Below are positions 1 through 7,503 of a stretch of 64,000 nucleotides of DNA, in pieces; positions within the stretch are counted from its first letter, which is position 1, and the number at the start of each line of letters is the position of its first letter. A model generated the notes under the pieces. The model made no database searches. It was not told the DNA's origin and saw nothing but the letters and a program-made list of their open reading frames with translations. Both the position numbers and the translations under genes were made by a program. Source of the stretch: Streptomonospora wellingtoniae. Its GTDB lineage: Bacteria > Actinomycetota > Actinomycetes > Streptosporangiales > Streptosporangiaceae. The stretch lies in the NCBI RefSeq assembly GCF_031845375.1, contig NZ_JAVREK010000003.1, forward strand, positions 248,001-312,000, read 5' to 3'.

Positions 1-1274
1 GGCCGCGGCGAGGGCGAGCCGCGGTAGAAGCGCTCGAACACGAACTGCGCCGTCTCCTCGTCGACGCCCGGCCCCGCGTCGGCGATCTCCAGCACGACGC
101 GCCCGCCGACCCGGCGCAGCGAGGCCCTCGCCGGGCTGGTGGCGGGCGTGTGCACCCGCACGTTGGCCAGCGCGTTGGCCACGGCCTGGCGCAGCTCCTG
201 CTCGTCGCCGAGCACCAGGCCCTCGGCGGCGATGTCGGCGCGCCACTCGCGTTCGGGCTGGGCGGCGCGCGCGTCGGCGACGCTGTCGGCCACGACCCGG
301 GCCAGCTCGACGACCTCGCGCCGGGGCGCCGGCCGCTCGTCCAGACGCGCCAAGTACAGCAAGTCGTCGACGATGGCGGCCATGCGGTCCGACTCCTGCT
401 GGGAGCGGGTGATGACGTCGGGGCGCTCGGCTACGTCGACGACGCCCTGGGAGACCATCTGCAGGTAGCCGCGGATCGACGTCAGCGGCGTGCGCAGCTC
501 GTGCGAGGCGTCGGAGACGAACCGGCGCAGCCGCTCCTCCGAGGCTTCCCGGGCGCGCAGGGCCGAACGAAGCCCGGTGAGCATCCGGTTGATCGACCGG
601 GTGAGCCGCCGGGCCTCGTCGGCGTCCCTGGCGCCGGGCAGGGGTACGCGGCGCTCCATGTCGCCGCCCGCGATGGCCTCGGCGGTGTCGACGACGTCGC
701 CGAGGGGCCGCAGGCCGCGCCTGATCACCGCCGCACCTGCCGCGAGCGCGACCAGCAGCATCATCGCGCCGCACGCCGCCTCGACCGCCACCAGCCGCTT
801 GACCGTCTCGTCGACGGGCGCCATCGGCTCGCCGATGAGCGCTATCGTGTCGTAGGAGGGCACGTGCACGAGCGCGACACGGTAGTCGGCGCCGTCGCGG
901 TGGACGGTGAACGGGCCGTCTGGGGCCGAGGAGACGTCGATGTCGCGCAGCAGGACGGGGCCCGACCCCTGGATCCGGTGGACGGACGATCCGGGTGTGC
1001 CGGGGGCGCCGCCTTCGCTGAACTCGACGACGAAGTCGCTGGGCGCGCGGACCTGCTCGACCAGCGCGGCGGGGTCCCCGGCGAAGATGTCGGCCTGGCG
1101 TGCTCGCGCGAACTCGGCGGCGATCTCGATGCGCTCGTCGAGGCGGTCGAGCAGGTAGGTGCGCAGGAACGCCGCGCTGAATACGGCGACGACGACCAGG
1201 GCGAGTGCCATCAGCACGGCATTGACGGCCACCATGCGCCCGGTCAGCGTGCGGATCCGGACGGGCCGTCTCAT
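1..1274 (-). CDS. Sensor histidine kinase, C-terminus cut by window edge
   Basis: Membrane sensor kinase partnering the response regulator just upstream; its ATG overlaps that gene's TGA (ATGA at 1274-1271), so the two are translationally coupled. The translation begins MRRPVRIRTLTGRM. A first membrane segment spans about residues 13-35, then an extracytoplasmic domain of ~115 residues, a second membrane segment near 155-180 and a HAMP region. The H-box SHELRTPLTS places the phospho-accepting His at about residue 258. The N-box-like segment (ANALANVRVHTP) and a G-box (DAGPGV) follow, and the sequence leaves the window just after an F-box (FERFYRG). The signal sensed cannot be deduced. The last part of the ATPase domain lies outside the window. 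Long plus-strand frames over this gene are shadows. Confidence 0.93.
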   Translation of the reverse strand, partial: MRRPVRIRTLTGRMVAVNAVLMALALVVVAVFSAAFLRTYLLDRLDERIEIAAEFARARQADIFAGDPAALVEQVRAPSDFVVEFSEGGAPGTPGSSVHRIQGSGPVLLRDIDVSSAPDGPFTVHRDGADYRVALVHVPSYDTIALIGEPMAPVDETVKRLVAVEAACGAMMLLVALAAGAAVIRRGLRPLGDVVDTAEAIAGGDMERRVPLPGARDADEARRLTRSINRMLTGLRSALRAREASEERLRRFVSDASHELRTPLTSIRGYLQMVSQGVVDVAERPDVITRSQQESDRMAAIVDDLLYLARLDERPAPRREVVELARVVADSVADARAAQPEREWRADIAAEGLVLGDEQELRQAVANALANVRVHTPATSPARASLRRVGGRVVLEIADAGPGVDEETAQFVFERFYRGSPSPR

Positions 1275-1972
1275 GCGTCGTCCTCCGCGCGCAGCACGTA
1301 GCCGAACCCGCGCTGGGTCTGGATGAGGTTGGGGCCCAAGGTGCCGAGCTTGCGGCGCAGGTAGCCGATGTAGGTGTCGACGATGTTCGACCCGCCCGTG
1401 TAGTCGGTGCTCCACACGGCGTCGATGATCTGGGCGCGCGAGAGCACCCGGCCGCGGTTGAGCATCAGGTAGCGCAGCAGCTCGTACTCGGTGCGCGACA
1501 GGGACACGGGGCGGCCGGCGCGCTGGACCGTGCAGGCCTCCTCGTCGAGTTCGATGTCGGCGAAGCGCAGCACGGCCTCCTCCGCCTCAGCGGCCTCCGA
1601 GGGGGCGATGCGGCGCAGCACTGCGCGCACGCGGGCCAGCAGCTCGTCGATGTTGAACGGCTTGGTGACGTAGTCGTCGGCTCCCAAGGTGAGGCCGGCG
1701 ACGCGCTCGCTGTGGGCGTCCTTGGCGGTGAGCAGGACGATGCCCACGCGCGGCAGGGACCGGCGCAGCGTGCGGCACACCTCGAAGCCGCTGCCGTCGG
1801 GCAGCATGACGTCGAGCACCACGAGGTCGGGCGGGCTCGTGCGGGCCGCGGCGTAGGCCTCGGCGGCGGTGGCGGCCGCGGCCATCTCGAAGCCGTGGAA
1901 CTCCAGCACGGTGCTCACCATGTCGACGATGTTGGGCTCGTCGTCGACGACGAGGATTCTGGGTCTGGTCAT
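1271..1972 (-). CDS. OmpR/PhoB-family response regulator
   Basis: DNA-binding response regulator of 233 residues. The receiver domain (about 1-120) shows the acidic pair D10-D11, phospho-acceptor D54 (VVLDVMLPDG), T82 and K104 (VTKPF). A winged-helix output domain (about 133-230) carries the family pattern SRTEYELLRYLMLNRGRVLS and ends in QTQRGFGYVL. ATG at 1972 is chosen because the receiver fold starts directly there (MTRPRILVVDDE); upstream in-frame codons have no domain. It is co-translated with the downstream kinase. Regulon unknown; the divergent secreted-protein gene at 2390 is a natural candidate target. Confidence 0.95.
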   Translation of the reverse strand: MTRPRILVVDDEPNIVDMVSTVLEFHGFEMAAAATAAEAYAAARTSPPDLVVLDVMLPDGSGFEVCRTLRRSLPRVGIVLLTAKDAHSERVAGLTLGADDYVTKPFNIDELLARVRAVLRRIAPSEAAEAEEAVLRFADIELDEEACTVQRAGRPVSLSRTEYELLRYLMLNRGRVLSRAQIIDAVWSTDYTGGSNIVDTYIGYLRRKLGTLGPNLIQTQRGFGYVLRAEDDA

Positions 1973-2228
1973 CGGTGGTCCAGCGAAGCCGAGGCGGATG
2001 AGAGCAAGATGAGAAGCGCCGCGCGGAAGCCGTCGTTCCCGATAGGGAGACCGCGGCGGCTTCGGAGGGTGCGCGTGCGGACCGGGGCCCCGCCGTCCCG
2101 AGCGGGCCGGCCGGCGACGCGCGCGGAGGAGGGCTCCGGTTCGCTCCGGTCCGAACCGTTCGGCCCGCCTTTTCGGGAATACACACCCCGGCCACATTAA
2201 CCGGGCAACGCGGTTTCTGAGGCGTTCA

Positions 2229-2264
2229 TTTTCGGTCACCCGGAAGCGAATTCCGAAAACGGAA
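2229..2264. promoter_or_regulatory. Inverted CGGAA-type half-sites between divergent genes
   Basis: The 417 bp between the response regulator start (1972) and the secreted-protein start (2390) holds no gene. Within it, TTTTCGG (2229-2235) is inverted as CCGAAAA (2253-2259), and CGGAA/TTCCG units recur at 2241-2255 and 2251-2264. The clustering in an AT-richer stretch of a divergent promoter region suggests a regulator site, possibly for the adjacent two-component system. This is inference from symmetry only. Confidence 0.3.
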
Positions 2265-2389
2265 ATCCGCGGCTGCACCAACAGGGCCTGTTGACCTGCG
2301 GATCGAGCGCAGTCAGAATCGGATCGCAACGCTGGACACGCCGCAGCACACTTGTCCGCATATGCACGATCGAGTCTACCGGAGACCGA

Positions 2390-2725
2390 ATGCGCCCGTT
2401 TTCCTCAGCCCTTCCCGTGATATCCGCCGCGGCTCTTTCCGGCGCGCTGGTGCTGGCCATGGCCGGTACGGCACAGGCCGCAACGGGAAGGGTAGTCGTC
2501 TACAAGTCCGAACTCCAGGCCCTGGACACCTATGAGAATCCGCCGGACGGATCGTGCCATGCCCTTCCCGGAACCGCGCACGTTCTGCTGAACCAGACCG
2601 ACTCCGAGGTCACGATCCACGCTGCCCCGAACTGCATGCCGCCCGGAGTCGCGGTCCAGCCGAACCACGGGTGGCACGCGCCGCCGAGCGGAATCACCGG
2701 CCCCTTCAGCTTCTCCGTCGGCTGA
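2390..2725 (+). CDS. Small secreted protein, unknown function
   Basis: 111-residue precursor. ATG at 2390 follows a GGAGA ribosome site by a few bases. Residues 1-30 form a Sec signal peptide: basic N-end MRPF, a hydrophobic core, and a TAQA-ATG cleavage context. The mature part of ~80 residues has two cysteines (GSCHALPG and PNCMPPG), compatible with one disulfide, and no motif I can assign. It lies divergently from the response regulator and convergently to the methyltransferase, with a palindromic repeat between. Function unknown; a small extracellular or wall-associated protein is all that can be said. Confidence 0.75.
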   Translation: MRPFSSALPVISAAALSGALVLAMAGTAQAATGRVVVYKSELQALDTYENPPDGSCHALPGTAHVLLNQTDSEVTIHAAPNCMPPGVAVQPNHGWHAPPSGITGPFSFSVG

Positions 2726-2751
2726 CCTCCACGCCTTTCCCGAACGCAGCA

Positions 2752-2816
2752 CCGTCGATCTTGTAGCTATCGTCACTGAAAATCGTTTTACCTCACGATA
2801 GCTACAAGATCAACGG
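2752..2816. repeat. Type A palindromic repeat, copy 1
   Basis: Imperfect inverted repeat with 24 bp arms (22 of 24 positions pair) around a core holding AAAATCGTTTT. The arms read CCGTCGATCTTGTAGCTA on the left and the complement on the right. It sits between the 3' ends of two convergent genes. Same family as 23842, 27194, 29337 and 43622; by the asymmetric core this copy has the orientation of 27194 and 29337. It may act as a bidirectional terminator, but there is no T-tract. Confidence 0.9.
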
Positions 2817-2835
2817 GGTTCGGGGGCGGCCTGCG

Positions 2836-3714
2836 CTAGGGGCGTCGGCCCTGGACGGTGTAGAAGGCGGGTGAGCAGGCCAGGAAGTCCGGGTGCGCCA
2901 GCAGGCGGCGCACCTGCGCCAGTTCCTCGTCGGTCATGCCGGCCTCCAGCAGGGCTTTGCGCAGGTGGCGGGTGTGGTGGGCCTGCAGGCGCGCGCCCGG
3001 CGCTCCGGCGCTCCACACCGACACGTGCGGCCGCGGGTCGACGTCGGCGAACCCCGTTCGGCGCAGCGCCGCTGCGGCGTGCGCGCCCCATGCCGGGTCG
3101 GCCCCCGACGCGGCGAGCGCGCGAAGCTTGGCCCGCTGGAAGCGCGCGTACAGCCGTGCTCCGGGTTCATCGGGCATCGCCAGACTCGGCGCGTGGGTGG
3201 CGTCGAGCTCGTCCAGCTGCAGCCACCCGCCCGGGCGCAGCGTGCGCAGCAGCCGGGCCAGCACGGCCTCCCGCTCGGGCAGGTGCATCAGCACCAGCCG
3301 CGCGTGCACCAGGTCGAAGGCACACTCGGGCAGTCCCTCGCGCACCACGTCGTGCCGCACCACCGCCATTCCCGGCTCGTGCGGGATGTGCACGGGCTTG
3401 ATGTCGGTGACCATCACCGAGCCCCGCGGGGCCACGCGCCGGGCCAGCCACCGGCCCACGCTGCCGCCTCCGCCGCCGACCTCCAGGCACCGCCAGCCGG
3501 GGCCCGCACCCGTCCGGGCGAGGGCCTGCGTCGTGGCCGGGTCGTAGGCCGCGGCGAGGCAGCCGTGCTGCTCGACCGCGTGGTCGCTGTCGTTGTCGAA
3601 CAGGTAGCCCGTCTGCCCGAGCCGACCCGCCGCCCCCGCCGCTGCCGGCACTGCCGCCGCGGCCGCCTCCTGCCGCGCGCACCCCGTGTCGAGCGCCCGT
3701 ATTGCATCCGCCAT
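2836..3714 (-). CDS. Class I SAM-dependent methyltransferase
   Basis: 292-residue cytosolic methyltransferase. The SAM-binding motif I is CLEVGGGGGSVGRWLA (about residues 75-90), followed by an acidic strand end (VTDIKP) and a post-motif segment FDLVHARLVLMHLPER, typical of UbiE/Erg6-like small-molecule methyltransferases. ATG 3714 has a GAGAGGGGGAG ribosome site. It is last in the minus-strand train and starts 36 bp after the acyl-AMP ligase, so it is probably co-transcribed and acts on a cluster intermediate. The methyl acceptor (O, N or C) cannot be told from sequence. A palindromic repeat follows its stop. Confidence 0.85.
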   Translation of the reverse strand: MADAIRALDTGCARQEAAAAAVPAAAGAAGRLGQTGYLFDNDSDHAVEQHGCLAAAYDPATTQALARTGAGPGWRCLEVGGGGGSVGRWLARRVAPRGSVMVTDIKPVHIPHEPGMAVVRHDVVREGLPECAFDLVHARLVLMHLPEREAVLARLLRTLRPGGWLQLDELDATHAPSLAMPDEPGARLYARFQRAKLRALAASGADPAWGAHAAAALRRTGFADVDPRPHVSVWSAGAPGARLQAHHTRHLRKALLEAGMTDEELAQVRRLLAHPDFLACSPAFYTVQGRRP

Positions 3715-3750
3715 GTGCTCCCCCTCTCCGCTGCCCGCGTGCGCCGTTGC

Positions 3751-5469
3751 CTACCTGCCGTGCCGCGCCGCGGCCGGGGGCGCCGCCCCCGGCGCCGACG
3801 CGGACGCCCGCTCGCCGGAGGACGCCGCCCACTCCGCCAGCGTGCGGTGGCAGACCTTGCCGGTGGCTCCCAGCGGCATTTCGCTCAGCCGCAGCAGCGC
3901 CTCCGGCAGCTTCACGCGCTCCAGACCGACCGCGTCCTCCAGGAACACGGTCAGCTCGGCCAGCGCCAGCGGCGCCGCTCCCGCCCGCTGCACCACGCAC
4001 GCGCACAGCCGCTCGCCCAGGTCCTCGTCGGGCACCGGGACGCACACCGCCTCGGCGACCGCCGGGTGCGCGGCGACCCGCCGCTCGACCTCGCGAGGGC
4101 TGATGGAGTATCCGCCGCGCTTGACGACGCGCTTGATCCGGTCGATCACCCTCAAGGCGCCGTCGTCCTCGAACCTGCCCCGGTCGCCGCTGCGCACCCA
4201 GCCATCGTCCGACCGGTAGCGCGCGTCCGACTCGGGCGCGTTGACGTAGCACAACGGGCTCATCGGCCCGCGCGCCCAGATCTCGCCCTCTACGCCGGGC
4301 GCGGCGTCGAGGCCGTCGGAGGCCACGATGCGGATCTCGGCCGCGGCCGGGTCCGGCGGCCCGGTGACGCCGCCCGGCCGCGCGCTGGTGCCATAGGGGG
4401 TGTGGCAGTTCATGCCGTCCGCTGATCCGTAGACGGTGAGCACCGGCCGGCCGAACCGGGCGCGCGTAGCGTCGAGGACTCCGGCCTCCAGCACCGCCGA
4501 GCTGGTCACGACGGTGCGCAGCGACGACGTGTCCTCGTCCGGGCGGTGCGGCCGGGCCGCCATCCGGCGCAGCATGGTGGGGACCGCGAACAGGTGGGTG
4601 GGCCGGTGCTCGGCCGCCGCCCGCAGCGCTGCGGCGGGATCGAACCTCTCAAGGACGATCAGCGTGCCGCCCAGCCCTGCGAGGGTCACCGGGACGCCGA
4701 GCGAGCCGTAGGAGGAGGCCAGCGGCACCAGCACCAGGTTGCGCATGGGCACCGAGCCGTCGTGCAGCGCGGCGACGTAGTTGGTGCGCCCGCCGGCGAA
4801 CGCGTTGTGGGAGTAGGCGATCATCTTCGGTTCGGACTCCGAACCGGAGGTCACCAGAATGCGCGCGGGCGACTCGGGCGGAACCGCGGTCCCGGGCCCG
4901 TCGCACCCGGCGCCGTCGGCGGCCGCCGCGTCCAGCGGCACGGCTCCGGCGCGCGGGCCGGTGCCCGCGCCCAGGGAGAACACCGACGCCAGGTGCGGTG
5001 CCTCCGGGCGCAGCCGCGCCAGTTCGGCGAGGGGGTCGGTGCGCCCGGTGGCGTCGCCCGCGATCACTGCGCTCGCCCGCGAGCGGCGCAGCAGCGCGGT
5101 GATCCCCGCGCGCCCGCGCATGGCGGGATAGGGCAGCGACACCCCGCCGATCGCGGCCACCGCAAGCTCGGCGGCCGCGGCCCGCCAGCCGTCGGAGAGC
5201 TGGACCGCGACGATGTCGCCCGGGCCGAACCCCGCCTTCGACAAGGCCCCGGCGATCCCGCGCACCCGCGCGTCCAATGCGGCGTAGTCGAGCGTGCCCT
5301 CGGCGTCGACGACGGCGTCGCGGTGCGGGTGGTCGCGCACCCGGCGGCGGAAGAGGGTGTAGAGGTCGACGTCGGGGCAGTACCCCTCCTGCACCCACGC
5401 GCGGCGCAGCCGCGAGGGCACCAGGTCGGTGAGCACGATCCCGTTGTTCGACGTCCAGGCAGCGTTCAC
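3751..5469 (-). CDS. Acyl-AMP ligase (ANL superfamily), variant P-loop
   Basis: 572-residue adenylate-forming enzyme that should activate a carboxylate with ATP, either for thioester formation or for transfer to an amine or alcohol. The usual TSGTTGxPK loop is TSGSESEPKMIAYSHN here; the downstream motifs are normal (VYGSADG, SGDRG, IDRIKRVVKRGG, and the C-terminal catalytic Lys context GATGKV). The start is GTG 5469, overlapping the upstream CoA-transferase stop as GTGA and preceded by GGGAG; the longer upstream frame reads the CoA-transferase gene out of frame. The GTTG-to-GSES change keeps the Ser and Lys of the loop, so activity is plausible. Substrate unknown. Confidence 0.88.
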   Translation of the reverse strand: MNAAWTSNNGIVLTDLVPSRLRRAWVQEGYCPDVDLYTLFRRRVRDHPHRDAVVDAEGTLDYAALDARVRGIAGALSKAGFGPGDIVAVQLSDGWRAAAAELAVAAIGGVSLPYPAMRGRAGITALLRRSRASAVIAGDATGRTDPLAELARLRPEAPHLASVFSLGAGTGPRAGAVPLDAAAADGAGCDGPGTAVPPESPARILVTSGSESEPKMIAYSHNAFAGGRTNYVAALHDGSVPMRNLVLVPLASSYGSLGVPVTLAGLGGTLIVLERFDPAAALRAAAEHRPTHLFAVPTMLRRMAARPHRPDEDTSSLRTVVTSSAVLEAGVLDATRARFGRPVLTVYGSADGMNCHTPYGTSARPGGVTGPPDPAAAEIRIVASDGLDAAPGVEGEIWARGPMSPLCYVNAPESDARYRSDDGWVRSGDRGRFEDDGALRVIDRIKRVVKRGGYSISPREVERRVAAHPAVAEAVCVPVPDEDLGERLCACVVQRAGAAPLALAELTVFLEDAVGLERVKLPEALLRLSEMPLGATGKVCHRTLAEWAASSGERASASAPGAAPPAAARHGR

Positions 5470-7385
5470 GGCGAGAACTCCCAGGGTGAGCGGACGAATG
5501 CGGCGCCGGCGCCCTCTACGGCGGCGCCGAACCGGGGGTCGGCGGCCAGCTCCGCCAGGTCGGTGCATACGGGGGTGGCGTCCAGCCCGCCGGCGCGCAG
5601 CCGCCCGGCCAGCTCGGCCGCCGGCGAGGCGCGGCAGCGCGCGGCCAGGCCCGCCCGGACGTCGCCGCCCTGCACGGCCGCGCCCAGCGCACGGGCCACC
5701 TGGTCGGGAGCGCCGCGTGAACGCGGCCCGAGGGCGAGTCGTCCGTCGCCTGCGGGCAGCGGCTCGTCCAGCGGCCCCCGCAGCGAGCGCCGGGCCGGAC
5801 GGGAGCCCCCAATCGCGCCCCCTCCGACCGCTGCGGCCGAGCCGGTGAGCACGGTCGCGGCGTCGTAGAGGGAGGAGTCGACCCGGGACCCGCCGGCCCC
5901 CCGGCACCGCGCCAGCAGCCCGGCGAGGACCCCTTCCGCGCTGACCAGCCCGCCCAGCACGTCGGTCAACGTCATGAGCGACGGTGCGGGAGGCGCGCCC
6001 TGCGGGTGCACCAGCGCGCCGACCCCGCTGTGCGCCTGCACCAGGAAGTCGGTGCCCAGCGGTTCCGCCCCGCTCATCGCAGCCCCCGCCCCCTCGGCGC
6101 GGCCCCAGCCCGAGGCGCAGGCGTAGACCAGGTCGGGGCGCACCGCGTGCAGGTCGGCGGCGTCCAGCCCGAAGGCGGCGGCCTTGCCCGGCGCCCAGTT
6201 GTGCAGGAACACGTCGGCGCCGGCCACGAGCTCGCACACCTCGCGCCGACCCGCCGGGGACTTGATGTCGATCTCGACGACCCGCTTGCCGCGGTTCAGC
6301 GCGAGGAACCGCGCCGAGCACGCGCCGACCGTGGGCGGCATCCAGCGCAGCGGGTCGCCGCCGGGCGGCTCGATGCGCACGACCTCGGCGCCGAGCAGCC
6401 GCAGCACGTGCCCGGCCAGCGGCCCCTGGACGCGCCGCGCGGACTCGACGACCACCAGTCCTTCCAGCGGCCCTGCGGCTCCGGCGCCGCAGGGCCTGTG
6501 CACCGGCTCCGGAGTCCCTGAGCGCGCAGCGGCGGACAGCCGCCACGGCGCGCGGTCGGTGCGGGCGGCGGCAGGGGGGCCGGCGGCGCGCACCCGCACG
6601 ATGCTGATTCCCGCCGCCCGGCCGGCGCCGGCGACCTCCCGGAAGCTGTGAGCCGCGACAGTGCCGTGCAGTTCCGGCGGCAGCGGGCAGACGGCGGTGG
6701 CGAAGCGGTGCAGGAAGGGGCGCCATCCGCGGGCGAGCGCGCCGCGGTCGGCGCCCAGCAGCGACCAGAACCGCTGCCAGGTCTCGGGGGCGAACGTCTC
6801 GATCTCGAACCGCACGCCGTCGGCCGAGACGAACGGCGGGCCGTCGGAGCGGGACTCCTCCGGCCGCCCGGCCTCGGGCGCGGTCGCCGCCGCCAGGTAC
6901 TGGCCGACGCTGAGCAGCGCCGCCTGGGCGACCGAGGTGCGCACACCCGTGGTGTCCAATCCGCGCAGCCGGCCGACGGCGGCGGCGAGCAGTCCGTGGA
7001 CGGCCAGCACGCCGCCGACCGCGGAGGCGTAGTCGAGCCCGAGCGGGCGCGGCTCCCCCGCCGCGCGGCCGTGGACGTGCATGATGCCGCAGGCGGCCTG
7101 GACGGCGGTCTCGTCACCGAGGGGGATGCCGAGGGGACCGGCCCAGTCGATGCCGCAGGCGATGCGCCCGCCGGGCACACCGAGCACCAGGCGGCCCGCC
7201 GACGCTTCTGCGGGCGCGTCCTCGGGCGGGGCGCCGCCCGGCTCCGCGTCGGACCCTGCCCCGAGCAGCCGCAGGTGGTCCTCGGCCACACGCGCCGCGG
7301 CGGAGTCCCCCGCGCGTTCCGCTGTGAGGCCCGCCAGCGGCGCCGCGGTGCCGCCGGCGGCGATGCCCGCGGACGGCAGCGTCAT
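5466..7385 (-). CDS. Double-domain CaiB/BaiF (family III) CoA-transferase
   Basis: 639 residues, about 1.5 times a normal family III CoA-transferase (~400). The N-terminal ~280 residues look like a partial CaiB half (LDYASAVGGVLAVHGLLAAA). The C-terminal ~360 residues are a more complete domain with LEGLVVVESARRVQGPLAGHVLRLLGAEVVRIE, NRGKRVVEIDIKSPAGR and TLTDVLGGLVSAEGV, where the Asp aligns with the catalytic Asp of formyl-CoA transferases. ATG 7385 has a GGGGGAG ribosome site. Such fused forms function as an internal heterodimer in some degradation pathways. It lies between two acyl-AMP ligases, so CoA activation and exchange of a pathway acid is the likely role. Substrates unknown. Confidence 0.85.
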   Translation of the reverse strand: MTLPSAGIAAGGTAAPLAGLTAERAGDSAAARVAEDHLRLLGAGSDAEPGGAPPEDAPAEASAGRLVLGVPGGRIACGIDWAGPLGIPLGDETAVQAACGIMHVHGRAAGEPRPLGLDYASAVGGVLAVHGLLAAAVGRLRGLDTTGVRTSVAQAALLSVGQYLAAATAPEAGRPEESRSDGPPFVSADGVRFEIETFAPETWQRFWSLLGADRGALARGWRPFLHRFATAVCPLPPELHGTVAAHSFREVAGAGRAAGISIVRVRAAGPPAAARTDRAPWRLSAAARSGTPEPVHRPCGAGAAGPLEGLVVVESARRVQGPLAGHVLRLLGAEVVRIEPPGGDPLRWMPPTVGACSARFLALNRGKRVVEIDIKSPAGRREVCELVAGADVFLHNWAPGKAAAFGLDAADLHAVRPDLVYACASGWGRAEGAGAAMSGAEPLGTDFLVQAHSGVGALVHPQGAPPAPSLMTLTDVLGGLVSAEGVLAGLLARCRGAGGSRVDSSLYDAATVLTGSAAAVGGGAIGGSRPARRSLRGPLDEPLPAGDGRLALGPRSRGAPDQVARALGAAVQGGDVRAGLAARCRASPAAELAGRLRAGGLDATPVCTDLAELAADPRFGAAVEGAGAAFVRSPWEFSP

Positions 7386-7503
7386 CGCGCTCCCCCGCTT
7401 CGGTCGTTCCGTCCGCACCGGAGCCGCCGCGCCGTCCGCGGCGCATGGCTCCCGCCGCCCCCGGGCCTGTGTCCGCGGCCGCTCCGCGGGCCCTCTGCGC
7501 GGG

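Noticed and set aside
139..1301. Long plus-strand open frames at the left edge
   Set aside because: They mirror the histidine kinase on the minus strand, which has all kinase boxes; the plus-strand products have no domain.
3751..6726. A 991-residue fusion of an N-terminal extension with the acyl-AMP ligase
   Set aside because: The extension is the CoA-transferase gene read out of frame; a GTG with a good ribosome site at 5469 begins the true ligase.
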